Positions 49,545 through 58,473 of a stretch of 64,000 nt of DNA are shown piece by piece. The notes beneath the pieces are model-generated. The model was not told the origin of the DNA and did not search any database. It was given only the letters and a program-made list of their open reading frames with translations. Source of the stretch: Acetothermia bacterium 64_32 (GTDB lineage Bacteria > Bipolaricaulota > Bipolaricaulia > Bipolaricaulales > Bipolaricaulaceae). The translations under genes were made by a program, and so were the position numbers. Numbering within the stretch: the first letter of the stretch is position 1; the number at the start of each line of letters is the position of its first letter. The stretch is taken from contig LGFI01000001.1 of assembly GCA_001508155.1 (NCBI GenBank), positions 155,738 to 219,737 on the forward strand. Direction: 5' to 3'.

Positions 49545-51343
49545 AAGGAAAACCCCCGGGAGAAAACCCGCAGGCAGGCCTGCGCCACCTCCCGATCGTA
49601 CCGGCCTTCGTCCCTTATCTCCTCCAGGGCCCTTTCCACCCCCAGGGCCGGCCGATAGGGCCGGTGGGAGCTGATGGCCTCCACCACGTCCGCCACCCCC
49701 AGGATCCTGGCCTCCAGGATGATCTCATCGTCCCGCAGCCCCCGTGGGTACCCAGAGCCGTCCAACCGCTCGTGGTGCTGGCGCACGATCTCCCCCACCG
49801 GCCAGGGGAACTCCACGTTGCGGAGGAGCTCATACCCCACATCGGGATGGGGCCGGATCAAGGCCATCTCGTAGTCCGCCAGCTTCCCCGGCTTGCTTAG
49901 GATCTCACCGGGCACCGCCAGGACCTTCCCCACATCGTGGAGCAGGGCGGCCACCCGCAACCCCTCCACCCTTTCCGGGGGGAGGCCCAGCTCCTCGGCG
50001 ATGGCGCAGGCGAGCTTGGCCACCCGCTCCTGGTGCCTGGCCGTATAGGGGTCCTTGAGGCCCATGGCCGCGGAGAACGCCGCCACCACTTGGTCTAGGA
50101 GCTTCTTCCGCTGGGCGGCCCGTCTTGCCAGCTCCTCCTGGGCCCCCTTGACCTCCGAGAACAGCCGGGCGTTTTCCATGGCGATGGCGGCGACATCGGC
50201 CAGCGCCTCGGCAAGGCTCATCTCCTCGGGTCCGAACGCCTCGAGCTCCGGGCTTTGCAGGTTCAAGGCCCCGATCACCCGCCCCCCCACCTTCAAGGGG
50301 ACACAGAGCTCGCTCAGGCTGGGCCGGGTCCCGGGGATGAACCGCGGGTCCCTCCGTACGTCAGGAAGAGAGACCGCCTCCCCAGTCCTGGCCACCGCGG
50401 CCACGATCCCCCGCTCGGAGCGCAGCGGGAAGGAGGAGGGACCGGGAGGGGGTTCCAGGGAATGGGCGACCAATACCACCTCCTCCCCATCGATCAGGAA
50501 TATCCCGCAGTCCTCCATCCCCAGGATGTCCCGGGCGGCCTCCACCACCGCCTGGGCCACCTCCTCCACGCTGCGGGCCAGAACCAGCCTCCTCCCGAAG
50601 GCCCCGATCTTCGAAAGCCTCTCCTGGTGTTGGCGAAGCGGGGTGATATCCTGAACGGTGCCCTCATAGTAGAGGACCCGGCCGGCGGCATTCCGCACCG
50701 CCCGGGCGCTCTCCAAAACAAAAACCTTCTCCCCGTCCTTCTTCAACCACACCGACTCGAAGGCCGAAACCACTCCATGGTTTTCCAGGAACTCCTTAAA
50801 CCTGGACCGGGGAGACTCCGGGGCGAATCCCTCCTTTTCCAGATCGCGTTCCGCAAGTTCGCTAAAGGAGGAAAAACCAAGGAGCTTCACCAAAGCGGGG
50901 TTTGCATATACGATCCTCCCCTCCGGGGTAGTGCGGTAGAAGCCCACGGCCGAGGATTCCACGAGGTCGCGGAACCTCCCCGTGGTCTCCTCGGCCAAGC
51001 GGAGCCAGCTTTCGACCCGGATCTTGAGGAGATCCCGCGATACGGGCATGGCAAGGACGTCGTCGAACCCGGCCGAAAGCCACCTCCCCGGGGAGGCGGC
51101 TTGGGACACGAAGACGATGACCGGGAGGAAGGAAAACCGCGCCGCTGCCTCGGCCTTCCAGGACCTGATCTCCTCCTCCAGGGCCCTGGCCAGCCCCTCC
51201 TCCACCAGGACAGCACCGATCCCCTCGAGGTCAAAGGGCCCCTGAGGGCAAAGAGCCCTGAGCCCCATCTCCCCCAGGGCGGAGGATAGGAGGGCCCGGT
51301 CCGCGGCGTTTCGGAACAGGAGGGCGATGCCCTTCTTCCTCAC
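49538..51343 (-). CDS. Receiver-like / PAS / GAF / HD-GYP c-di-GMP phosphodiesterase
   Basis: 601 residues. An N-terminal ~120-residue receiver-like domain without a clear phospho-Asp site; a PAS domain (~135-250, VGFYRTTPEGRIVYANPALVKLLGFSS); a GAF domain (~265-400); and an HD-GYP domain with HDVGK, HPDVGYELL and HHERLDGSGYPRGLRDDEI. The intact HD and GYP residues predict hydrolysis of cyclic di-GMP, tuned by the sensory domains. The GTG start at 51343 overlaps the stop of the KaiC-like gene as GTGA; longer readings would run antisense-free through the kaiC gene in another frame. Its substrate is the ligand of the riboswitches near 10 kb. Confidence 0.9.
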   Translation of the reverse strand: MRKKGIALLFRNAADRALLSSALGEMGLRALCPQGPFDLEGIGAVLVEEGLARALEEEIRSWKAEAAARFSFLPVIVFVSQAASPGRWLSAGFDDVLAMPVSRDLLKIRVESWLRLAEETTGRFRDLVESSAVGFYRTTPEGRIVYANPALVKLLGFSSFSELAERDLEKEGFAPESPRSRFKEFLENHGVVSAFESVWLKKDGEKVFVLESARAVRNAAGRVLYYEGTVQDITPLRQHQERLSKIGAFGRRLVLARSVEEVAQAVVEAARDILGMEDCGIFLIDGEEVVLVAHSLEPPPGPSSFPLRSERGIVAAVARTGEAVSLPDVRRDPRFIPGTRPSLSELCVPLKVGGRVIGALNLQSPELEAFGPEEMSLAEALADVAAIAMENARLFSEVKGAQEELARRAAQRKKLLDQVVAAFSAAMGLKDPYTARHQERVAKLACAIAEELGLPPERVEGLRVAALLHDVGKVLAVPGEILSKPGKLADYEMALIRPHPDVGYELLRNVEFPWPVGEIVRQHHERLDGSGYPRGLRDDEIILEARILGVADVVEAISSHRPYRPALGVERALEEIRDEGRYDREVAQACLRVFSRGFSFG

Positions 51344-52806
51344 CCCGTCTCCCGTGCCGGGGCGATCCCGGTGAAAAAGCCTGGGACGTGGAGCGGTTCC
51401 CCTCCCACCCGCAGCCCCTGGGGGGTTATTTGGAGTCGTCGGATCTCCGAGCTCGACTTCCCCGTGCGCTTCTTCAGGCAACCTATTGCCCGGATCACCT
51501 GCCCCTTTTCCTCCACATAACGCAAAAGCAGGGCGTTGTCGAACACGAAGCTTACCCCGAGCTCGGTGAGGGAAAGCTCCCCGGTGATGCGCTCCGTCTC
51601 GGCTATCCAAAGGGCGGTCACGCCCCGGCCTCCCAGGTAGGCGGCCAGGTTATGGGTGTGGGTGACGAGGCTTCCGTACTCCTCCATGGCCAGGCTGTAC
51701 CCCCGGAGGCTGTCGATCATCACCGCCTTTCTCCCCTCCTCTTCCACCTCGTGGCGCACGAGCTGAAGGAACTCGTCGGGGTAAAGGGTGAGGGGGCTTA
51801 TGCTCATGACCTTGAGCCTTCCGGATCCCAGGAGGTCTCGGTCCAGGATCCCCAGGGCCTGACCCCGGGCGATCACCGTGGCCGGGGGCTCCTCGAAGGT
51901 GTAGATCACCCCCGGAAGCCCCTTTCGGGCGGCCTCGGCCATGAACCGCGTGCCCAGCGTGGACTTTCCCACCCCGGCCGGACCGGCGATCACCGTGGCG
52001 GTCCCCATCCCCACCCCCCCGTCCAAGAGTTCGTCCAGCCCGGGGATCCCAAAGCCCAGCCCTTCCTTAGAGGGAAGTTGAGCAGAAGGGGGGAAGACGT
52101 GGTGGGGGAAGACCACTATCCCCTCCGAGGTTATCCGCAGGGGATGTAGCCCCGGGAGGTAGCCGGACCCGCGCATCTTCTCCACCGCCACCGCCCGGAG
52201 CTCTGTCAGTCGGCTCGGCCCTACCGTGCGCGTCAGGCGGATCACCCCGTCCCCCACCAGGGCCAGCGTCCTTTCCTCCTCCACATCCCCGGGCTCGGCC
52301 ACCAGCACCGTGGTGATCCGCCGGCCGTTGAGGAAGCCCACCAGCCTCAGCAGGTTCCTGCGGAACTGGTAAAGATCCGGGGAAAGGTCCTTGAGCAACG
52401 TCACGGGGTCCAGGACGAGGCGCTCAGGCTTATGCTCCTCCACCGCCTCCCAAATCCCCTGCCAGAAGGCGGACTCCTCCACCTCGCTGGGTGGGAAGAC
52501 CCGGTACTCCTGGAAGTGGGCCTCTTCTGGCCGAGATTGGGGGGAAAGGTCCACGAGGTCTATCCCCCGAAGGTCCCAGCCCAACCCGGCCAAGTTCCTT
52601 TTGAGCTCGGAGATGGGCTCGGCCAGGGTGATGTAAAGGGAGCGCTCTCCCCGGGCTGCCCCTGCCCGAAGCCACTGTACCGAGAGGATGGTCTTGCCGG
52701 TGCCCGGGGAACCCACCACTAGGTACGTGCGCCCGGGGAGGAAGCCGCCGAGCAGGGCCTCGTCCAAACCCGGAATCCCTGTGCAAACCCGCTTGTCCTC
52801 CCCCAT
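51340..52806 (-). CDS. Double-domain KaiC-like ATPase
   Basis: 488 residues, two RecA/KaiC domains. First P-loop GSPGTGKT (~32-40), with GIPGLDEALLGGFLPGRTYLVVG before it; second P-loop GPAGVGKST (~277) preceded by GIPGLDELLDGGVGMGTATVIAG. Each has a catalytic Glu-rich stretch (e.g. YTFEEPPATV). No kaiA/kaiB nearby; such KaiC-like proteins in non-cyanobacteria are tied to signalling. Cotranscription with an HD-GYP phosphodiesterase suggests it modulates c-di-GMP output. ATG start with GGGGGAGG upstream. Confidence 0.9.
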   Translation of the reverse strand: MGEDKRVCTGIPGLDEALLGGFLPGRTYLVVGSPGTGKTILSVQWLRAGAARGERSLYITLAEPISELKRNLAGLGWDLRGIDLVDLSPQSRPEEAHFQEYRVFPPSEVEESAFWQGIWEAVEEHKPERLVLDPVTLLKDLSPDLYQFRRNLLRLVGFLNGRRITTVLVAEPGDVEEERTLALVGDGVIRLTRTVGPSRLTELRAVAVEKMRGSGYLPGLHPLRITSEGIVVFPHHVFPPSAQLPSKEGLGFGIPGLDELLDGGVGMGTATVIAGPAGVGKSTLGTRFMAEAARKGLPGVIYTFEEPPATVIARGQALGILDRDLLGSGRLKVMSISPLTLYPDEFLQLVRHEVEEEGRKAVMIDSLRGYSLAMEEYGSLVTHTHNLAAYLGGRGVTALWIAETERITGELSLTELGVSFVFDNALLLRYVEEKGQVIRAIGCLKKRTGKSSSEIRRLQITPQGLRVGGEPLHVPGFFTGIAPARETG

Positions 52807-52823
52807 TGCCCCAGTCCAAACTC

Positions 52824-52829
52824 ATTATA
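52824..52829 (-). promoter_or_regulatory. -10 box of the KaiC-like/HD-GYP operon
   Basis: A perfect TATAAT on the minus strand 17 bases before the ATG; no convincing -35 element. Confidence 0.45.
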
Positions 52830-52868
52830 CCCCTTCGGGGAGCGGGGGGTTGACCTTGTTCCTTTGGG

Positions 52869-53567
52869 GTGTCAAACTTGGACAAGGTGCAGGGAGAAAG
52901 GCTTCTTGAAGGGCTTGGCGTAAGCGTCCCTGACGAGCTCCTCAGGGTGGCCCTCTCCCATTCCTCTTATGCCAACGAGAGCGGGGGGGTGAGCAACGAG
53001 CGGCTGGAGTTCCTGGGGGATGCGGTGTTGAACCTGGCTTTGGCGGAGTTTCTTTACCGCCGGTTCCCGGAGCGGGATGAGGGGGAGCTTTCCAAGATCC
53101 GGGCGGTGGTGGTATCCCGGCCGGTGTTGGCGCAAGTGGCCCGGCGGCTGGGCCTTGGGGAGCATCTCCTTCTGGGGAGGGGGGAGGAGCTGGCCGGGGG
53201 AAGGGAGCGTCCTTCCATTTTGGCGGCTGCCCTGGAGGCGCTGTTCGGGGCGGTGTTCCTCTCCCATGGGTACGAGGAGGCCCGGGGGCTGGCGGAAAGG
53301 CTCCTGGGGCCGGAGGCCCGACGTTATGCCGCCGAGCGGTCCCCTGACTACAAGTCCCTGCTTCAGGAGCTGGGGCAAAGGCGTTATGGGGCCCTGCCGG
53401 CCTACGAGGTCGTCCAGTCCGAGGGCCCGGAGCACAAGAAGGTGTTCACCGTGTCCGTGGAACTGGGGGGGAGCAGGGCCGTGGGGCGGGGACGCTCCAA
53501 GAAGGAGGCCGAACAGGCGGCGGCCAAACGGCTTTACCTGGACCTCGAGGAGAAATTGGATGGTTAG
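52869..53567 (+). CDS. rnc: Ribonuclease III
   Basis: 232 residues. The nuclease domain carries LSHSSYANE, the signature NERLEFLGDAVLNLALAEFL, and ALEALFGAVFLSHG with the metal Glu. The double-stranded-RNA-binding domain (~160-232) reads DYKSLLQELGQRRYG...FTVSVELGGSRAVGRGRSKKEAEQAAAKRLYLDL. It processes rRNA and structured RNAs. The GTG start follows GGGGT only; promoter not obvious. It is immediately upstream of the CRISPR operon but separated by a distinct promoter, and type I systems do not need it. Confidence 0.95.
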   Translation: MSNLDKVQGERLLEGLGVSVPDELLRVALSHSSYANESGGVSNERLEFLGDAVLNLALAEFLYRRFPERDEGELSKIRAVVVSRPVLAQVARRLGLGEHLLLGRGEELAGGRERPSILAAALEALFGAVFLSHGYEEARGLAERLLGPEARRYAAERSPDYKSLLQELGQRRYGALPAYEVVQSEGPEHKKVFTVSVELGGSRAVGRGRSKKEAEQAAAKRLYLDLEEKLDG

Positions 53568-53607
53568 CTTTTTTGAACCGCTCTTTACGCAAGCTATTGT
53601 TCGCAAC

Positions 53608-53636
53608 TTGACTTCCACAGTATTGAGTGCTAATCT
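53608..53636 (+). promoter_or_regulatory. Promoter of the cas operon, predicting a leaderless cas6 mRNA
   Basis: TTGACT (53608-53613), 17 bases, TAATCT (53631-53636), then 8 bases to the cas6 ATG with no ribosome site between. Same geometry as the fabK promoter. Confidence 0.6.
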
Positions 53637-53644
53637 AATTCAGA

Positions 53645-54433
53645 ATGAGAATTGTTCTGGAGTTAGAACCTGAGGGAGGGGAGCTTGCGCTTCCGGTTCA
53701 CTACAACCATCTGGTTCAGGGGTTGATCTACCGCAGTTTGGACGAGGCCCTGGCCGGGTGGTTTCACGATCGGGGCTACTGCTGTGGCAAGAGGAGGTTC
53801 AAGCTTTTCACCTTCTCGCGGCTTTTCTCCCAGGGCCGCAAGTACGATCCGGAGAAGAAGACGATCATCTTCCCAGGGCCCGTTCGCCTCAAGGTGGGGT
53901 CGGTGGATGTGGACCTCCTTGAGTCCCTGGTGGTTCATCTAATTCGGCGGCGGGAGGTTAGGCTGAACGGCAGGCTCTGTCATTTCACCTCTGTGGAGGT
54001 GGAGATGCCGGTTGAGGCAAGGGGCCCTGTGGTGGTGCGGGCCCTTTCCCCCATCGTCGTCTACAGCACCCTGAAGAACGGAGCGGGCGGGAAAAAGACC
54101 TATTACTACAACCCCTGGGAGAGGGAATTTCAGGAAAAGATCTTTGAGAACCTTCGGCGGAAGTGGTCTGCGTTTCACGGGAGTGGGGAGCCTCCGGCTT
54201 TGGAGGGGGCCTATATAAAGCCCGTGAGGGTGAGCAAGCGAAACGAGGCGATAGTGCTTTTCAAGGGCACGGTGATAAAGGGGTGGACTGGGCTTTACGA
54301 GCTTTACCTTCCTGAGGCCTACTTCAGCTTGGCCTACGATGCCGGCCTTGGTGCCAAGAACCCCCAGGGCTTCGGCATGGTGGAGATGTGGCAGCCCCGC
54401 GGCCGGGGCCTTACATCCCAAAAGGAGGCCTAA
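53645..54433 (+). CDS. cas6: CRISPR-associated endoribonuclease Cas6
   Basis: 262 residues, two RAMP ferredoxin-like halves. An early His in LPVHYNHLVQGLIYRSL, the RLFSQGRKYD segment, and the C-terminal glycine-rich loop GLGAKNPQGFGMVE identify Cas6. It cuts the repeat RNA to leave the 8-base 5' handle ATTGAAAC on each crRNA. The ATG has no ribosome site and a promoter -10 lies 8 bases upstream. Base composition resembles the host chromosome, unlike the following cas genes. Confidence 0.93.
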   Translation: MRIVLELEPEGGELALPVHYNHLVQGLIYRSLDEALAGWFHDRGYCCGKRRFKLFTFSRLFSQGRKYDPEKKTIIFPGPVRLKVGSVDVDLLESLVVHLIRRREVRLNGRLCHFTSVEVEMPVEARGPVVVRALSPIVVYSTLKNGAGGKKTYYYNPWEREFQEKIFENLRRKWSAFHGSGEPPALEGAYIKPVRVSKRNEAIVLFKGTVIKGWTGLYELYLPEAYFSLAYDAGLGAKNPQGFGMVEMWQPRGRGLTSQKEA

Positions 54434-54436
54434 AGG

Positions 54437-56602
54437 ATGCTGGAAGGATTGCGGACGCTGGGTCACGTGGCGTTGGATTGGCGTCGCCAGCATGCCGCCA
54501 GTGAGGAGGAGGCCTTACTGCACGCGTTGGTGTCTACCGACGCGCTGCGCCGTTACACGCACCTAGTCATTCTGCCTCTACGCCATGAAAACGGCACCTG
54601 GCGTTTGGCTCAGCCCAAGTTGCAAGAACTGGATGAAAAGACTTTATACCAAGCCCTGTGGCTGGAACACGCGCCTCGCAATGTAGCCCAGGACCGCCTC
54701 ACCGTGGCCCGTCTGGAGTATCTGATTTCCCAGGCCATCCCCGCGCTGACCTGCCATCTGGGCCCCGGTTTACCCCAAGGCGACTTGCGAGACCACCTGG
54801 AAGCGCTCCTCCAAAGCCCGGCCTACCTGGAATTGCCCGTGCAGAAGGCCACGGATCAGCGCTATCGTTGGGTCTGGAACCTGAGCACACTAGGATGGGC
54901 CCGGTGGGAGTGGGTGCCGAAGGGCCGGCGCAAAGCTCTGGAAGACCTGGCCCGCGCCCTGGGAACCGACGCCCTAACACCCGAGCTGTGGCAGGCCTTC
55001 GCGCAGCAGGCCGGGGCGAAGGCAGCGGTTCCCCTCATCGCAGCAACGCTGGAAGCAGGTCTGCGGAACGCATTGGGACTGAAAGGCGAAAAGGTGCTTT
55101 TCACTCTGGAGGTGGAGGGCCAATGGCTGGTTAGGCACCTGGATTACCACCGCTACCTGGTGCATTTTTTCCTGGATAACTTGTTTGAAGGCGCCCAGGA
55201 AGGTACCTGCCATGTTTGTGGGCGTTCTGGGGTGCCTGTGACTGACGACACCGTCCGCTTGCGCCTGAAGCTTTACATCACCGACAAGCCCGGCTTTGCG
55301 AGTGGTTTCGTCAAGGAACACTTCCACCGCAACTACGCGCTGTGCCAGGAATGCTATCAGCACCTGCTAGCCGGGGAGGCCTTCCTGCGCACCAGGTTGC
55401 GCAGTCGGTTGGTGAGCACCGTATATGTGCTGCCCACCTTCCACTTACCAGAAGTACGCCCCATGGGCCAGGATTTGGAAGCGTGGTCGCAATACATTTC
55501 TGCGCTGTGGAACGCCACGCTTAATCTGGAGGGGTGGCGCGCGTTCCAGGAACAGTTGGAGGCGTACCGCGAGTACGAAAACCGGAAAGCCTCCTTCCTG
55601 CTTGATTTTCTCTTTGTGGAGGACGATGGGCGTTCCGTCAAATTACAGCGCCATATCCGGGATGTGCCTCCTTCACGACTGGACGAGATGGACCGGGCCA
55701 GACGCCGCACCCGTGCCTTCGCGGAAGAGCACCTCGTCCCGTTCCGCACCGAACGCTGGGACCCGTGGGACCTGAGCCTTCAGGCCATGAGCTCTCTCTT
55801 CCCTATGGGCATCAAGGGCAGCGGGCGAGTCGCGTTCTTTGGCTTTCTGGAGGCCTTACTCACAGACAAGCCCCTCAGTCAAGCCGGACTCATCCGTGCG
55901 TTCCTGGAAGTGGCCTCCATGCACCACTTCGAGCGCTACCGGGCGTATGGTCGAACCCCATCGAATAATCCCGCGCTTAACTTGCAAACCTTCCTGGTGC
56001 AGACCCAACTTCTCTGGTATTACCTGGCCCAATTGGGCCTGAAACTCATTACAGGAGGCGAGCCCATGGGTACATTTCCTTTAGCAGACCAGGTTCGCAA
56101 TCTCATTCCATCAGATGTGTGGGCCTATATGGAACACCTGGGTCTAAGCCTACCCCAACGAGCCCTCTTCCTGTTGGGGATTCTTATTGGTCAAGTAGCC
56201 CAAGTGCAGACCGGGCAATGGCCGAAACCTTCTGCTCAAAGTAAAGATGAGCAAACCCAAATTGAAAAGTATAAATCTGAGAAAAACGGTACTGCAAAGA
56301 GTAGTACTAAGAAAGAGTACAAGCCACCTGTCCTCAATAAAATCCAATTCCATGGCATGGATGTGAGCAAAATCCACCGCCTGAGCAACCAAGTCTTCAA
56401 CGAGATGCAAATCTACAAGGTAAACCGCTATCGAGAGCCTCGGGATCTGTACGCGGCCATGCACGCGCTGTTGGACGCGGCCGGGAACCTGGTTTCCCCT
56501 GCGGAGAACACCTATTGGGTTCTCTCGGGCTACGCGTTCCAGCACCTGCGCCGTTTCGGTAAAACGTCCCCGGATGAATCTGTTCAAGACAAAACCAAAT
56601 AG
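54437..56602 (+). CDS. cas8b: Type I-B Cascade large subunit Cas8b (Csh1/TM1802-like)
   Basis: 721 residues, highly diverged as is usual for Cas8. A zinc-finger-like pair lies near residues 256-307: CHVCGRSGVPV and CQECYQHLLAG. The C-terminal third is helical with a charged low-complexity patch (~600-640, KSEKNGTAKSSTKKEYK). Length, position directly before cas7-cas5 and the Cys pattern support Cas8b, which recognises the PAM in Cascade. The ATG is three bases after the cas6 stop. Confidence 0.85.
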   Translation: MLEGLRTLGHVALDWRRQHAASEEEALLHALVSTDALRRYTHLVILPLRHENGTWRLAQPKLQELDEKTLYQALWLEHAPRNVAQDRLTVARLEYLISQAIPALTCHLGPGLPQGDLRDHLEALLQSPAYLELPVQKATDQRYRWVWNLSTLGWARWEWVPKGRRKALEDLARALGTDALTPELWQAFAQQAGAKAAVPLIAATLEAGLRNALGLKGEKVLFTLEVEGQWLVRHLDYHRYLVHFFLDNLFEGAQEGTCHVCGRSGVPVTDDTVRLRLKLYITDKPGFASGFVKEHFHRNYALCQECYQHLLAGEAFLRTRLRSRLVSTVYVLPTFHLPEVRPMGQDLEAWSQYISALWNATLNLEGWRAFQEQLEAYREYENRKASFLLDFLFVEDDGRSVKLQRHIRDVPPSRLDEMDRARRRTRAFAEEHLVPFRTERWDPWDLSLQAMSSLFPMGIKGSGRVAFFGFLEALLTDKPLSQAGLIRAFLEVASMHHFERYRAYGRTPSNNPALNLQTFLVQTQLLWYYLAQLGLKLITGGEPMGTFPLADQVRNLIPSDVWAYMEHLGLSLPQRALFLLGILIGQVAQVQTGQWPKPSAQSKDEQTQIEKYKSEKNGTAKSSTKKEYKPPVLNKIQFHGMDVSKIHRLSNQVFNEMQIYKVNRYREPRDLYAAMHALLDAAGNLVSPAENTYWVLSGYAFQHLRRFGKTSPDESVQDKTK

Positions 56603-56622
56603 TCCTTTGAAGGAGGTCAATT

Positions 56623-57681
56623 ATGTCAGATGTAAAGCATAATCATGAGATCAAGACGGATGTGGAACACAATCACGAAATTCTGTTTCTGTACGATGCC
56701 CGCCTGTGTAACCCCAACGGCGACCCCGACGAGGAGAACCGCCCCCGCATGGACTACGACACCCGCCGCAACCTGGTCAGCGATGTACGCCTCAAGCGCT
56801 ACCTGCGGGATTTCTGGATTAGTTGGACGGAGGAGGATTGGAAGAGGGACCCCTGGGAGTATCCATTTCCGCAAGATGTATGGGTGCGGCCCGTGGGCGG
56901 TGAAGTGGTCACGGCCAAGGAACGCATTGAGCGACTGGCAGATGAATTCCGCAAGAGCCACTCCAAGTTTGCCAAGCGCAAAACCAAGGAGCTGGCTAAA
57001 GAGCCCTCCTTCCGCCAATGGCTGCTAGAGCGCCTGATCGATGTGCGCATGTTCGGCGCGACCATGCCCATCGGCGCGGAGGAAGGCGGGGCCACCGGCG
57101 GCCACCTGACCTACACCGGCCCCGTACAATTCTCCTGGGGTTACTCCCTCAACCGGGTGGACCTGGTGCCTTCGTCCACCATCACTTCCCGCTTCGCGGG
57201 CCGGGACGAGGGCGAAAAGGGCGAGTATGGCACCATGGGCAAGGACTGGCGGGTCAAGTATTCCTTCCTGGCTTTCTACGGCATGGTAAGCGCCTGGCGG
57301 GCTAGGGAGACGCGGCTACTGGAGAAAGACATCGAACTTCTGGACCACTCCCTGCTCAACGGCCTACCCCTGATGGCCACCAGCCGCAGCAAACTGGGCC
57401 AAACCTCGCGGCTCTACCTGCGGGTGGAGTACCAGGACGATGCCACTTTCCTGGGAGACTTCCGCCCCTACCTGTGCCTGAAGCCCTATGACGGTCTGGA
57501 AAGCCTGGACGATGTGCACATGGAGTTCCAAGCCCTGCTGGAGTTGTTGAAGGAAAATAAGAAACGCATCGCCGAGGTGGTGATCTGGACCCATCCTCAG
57601 TTCAAGGACGGTCAGGATTTCGTGGAAGCTCTTAAGAAGAGTGAGGAACTCAAGGAGAAAGTCCAGCCACCCCAATCCTGA
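56623..57681 (+). CDS. cas7: Cascade backbone protein Cas7 (Csh2 family, type I-B)
   Basis: 352 residues. LYDARLCNPNGDPDEENRPRMDYDTRRNLVSDVRLKRYLRDFW is the Csh2/Cas7 hallmark, followed by ERLIDVRMFGATMPI, THLTYTGPVQFSWGYSLNRVDLV-like strand and YSFLAFYGMVSAWRARETRL. It coats the spacer part of crRNA. The N-terminus holds a small in-frame duplication (DVKHNHEI then DVEHNHEI). A strong GAAGGAGG precedes the ATG. Confidence 0.95.
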   Translation: MSDVKHNHEIKTDVEHNHEILFLYDARLCNPNGDPDEENRPRMDYDTRRNLVSDVRLKRYLRDFWISWTEEDWKRDPWEYPFPQDVWVRPVGGEVVTAKERIERLADEFRKSHSKFAKRKTKELAKEPSFRQWLLERLIDVRMFGATMPIGAEEGGATGGHLTYTGPVQFSWGYSLNRVDLVPSSTITSRFAGRDEGEKGEYGTMGKDWRVKYSFLAFYGMVSAWRARETRLLEKDIELLDHSLLNGLPLMATSRSKLGQTSRLYLRVEYQDDATFLGDFRPYLCLKPYDGLESLDDVHMEFQALLELLKENKKRIAEVVIWTHPQFKDGQDFVEALKKSEELKEKVQPPQS

Positions 57682-57693
57682 GGGGGAACGGTC

Positions 57694-58473
57694 ATGCGCT
57701 CTATAGCGGTCTTTGACCTGGTGGGTCCGATGGCCCACTTCCGCAAGTTCTACACCAACTCGTCCTCCCTCACCTACCACGTGCCCCCGCGCACGGTGCT
57801 CGTGGGCATGATCGCTGCGTTGTTGGGCTGGTCGCGGGATTCCTACCGGGATTCCTACTCCGACCGCCTGAGCCTGGAGAAAGCCCATATCGGCGTGGCC
57901 TTGTGCACGCCGGTGCGCACCATCGTGCAAACCGTAAATTTACTGGCAACGGATGATAACGATTGGCATGGTATGAAGCCTCGTACCCAAATTCCCACCG
58001 AGTGGGTGTTACCTAAGGCTTATGAGCATCCCGCACTGCTGCGCTACCGGGTGTACTTCGCCCACGAGGACCCGGCCATCACCGAAGAGGTGGCCTGGCG
58101 GGTCCAGGAAAGACGCTATGCGTACCCGCTGTTCCTGGGCGTAGCCTCCTGCCCCGCGTGGGCAGAAGGCGGAGCCTTCTACCCGGTCAATAAAGTGTCC
58201 TGGGTGGACGATCCTACGCCTGTGTCTATAGATACCACCGTGCCCATCCCTCGGGTGATCGCGATGCCGCCGGAGGAAAATGTTGGTGTCCGCATCCTGC
58301 GGGACCGAATGCCATTGGACTTGAACCCAGATCGCACTCTGCGCGCGGTGGCTGATGTGCTCTGGGAGGACAACGGCCGGTCCCTAACCCTGGCCGTGCG
58401 GGGCCGCCGTTTCCGCTTGCCTGAGGACGAATCCTGGCATGTGTTCCTGGCGGTGGGGGATGGCGCAGGCTGA
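57694..58473 (+). CDS. cas5: Cascade subunit Cas5 (type I-B)
   Basis: 259 residues. Starts RSIAVFDLVGPMAHFRKFYTNSSSLTYHVPPRTVLVGMIAALLGWSRDSY, the Cas5 N-terminal RAMP motif; the glycine-rich loop near YPLFLGVASCPAWAEGG follows. It holds the crRNA 5' handle in Cascade. It starts 12 bases after cas7 and overlaps cas3. Confidence 0.93.
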   Translation: MRSIAVFDLVGPMAHFRKFYTNSSSLTYHVPPRTVLVGMIAALLGWSRDSYRDSYSDRLSLEKAHIGVALCTPVRTIVQTVNLLATDDNDWHGMKPRTQIPTEWVLPKAYEHPALLRYRVYFAHEDPAITEEVAWRVQERRYAYPLFLGVASCPAWAEGGAFYPVNKVSWVDDPTPVSIDTTVPIPRVIAMPPEENVGVRILRDRMPLDLNPDRTLRAVADVLWEDNGRSLTLAVRGRRFRLPEDESWHVFLAVGDGAG

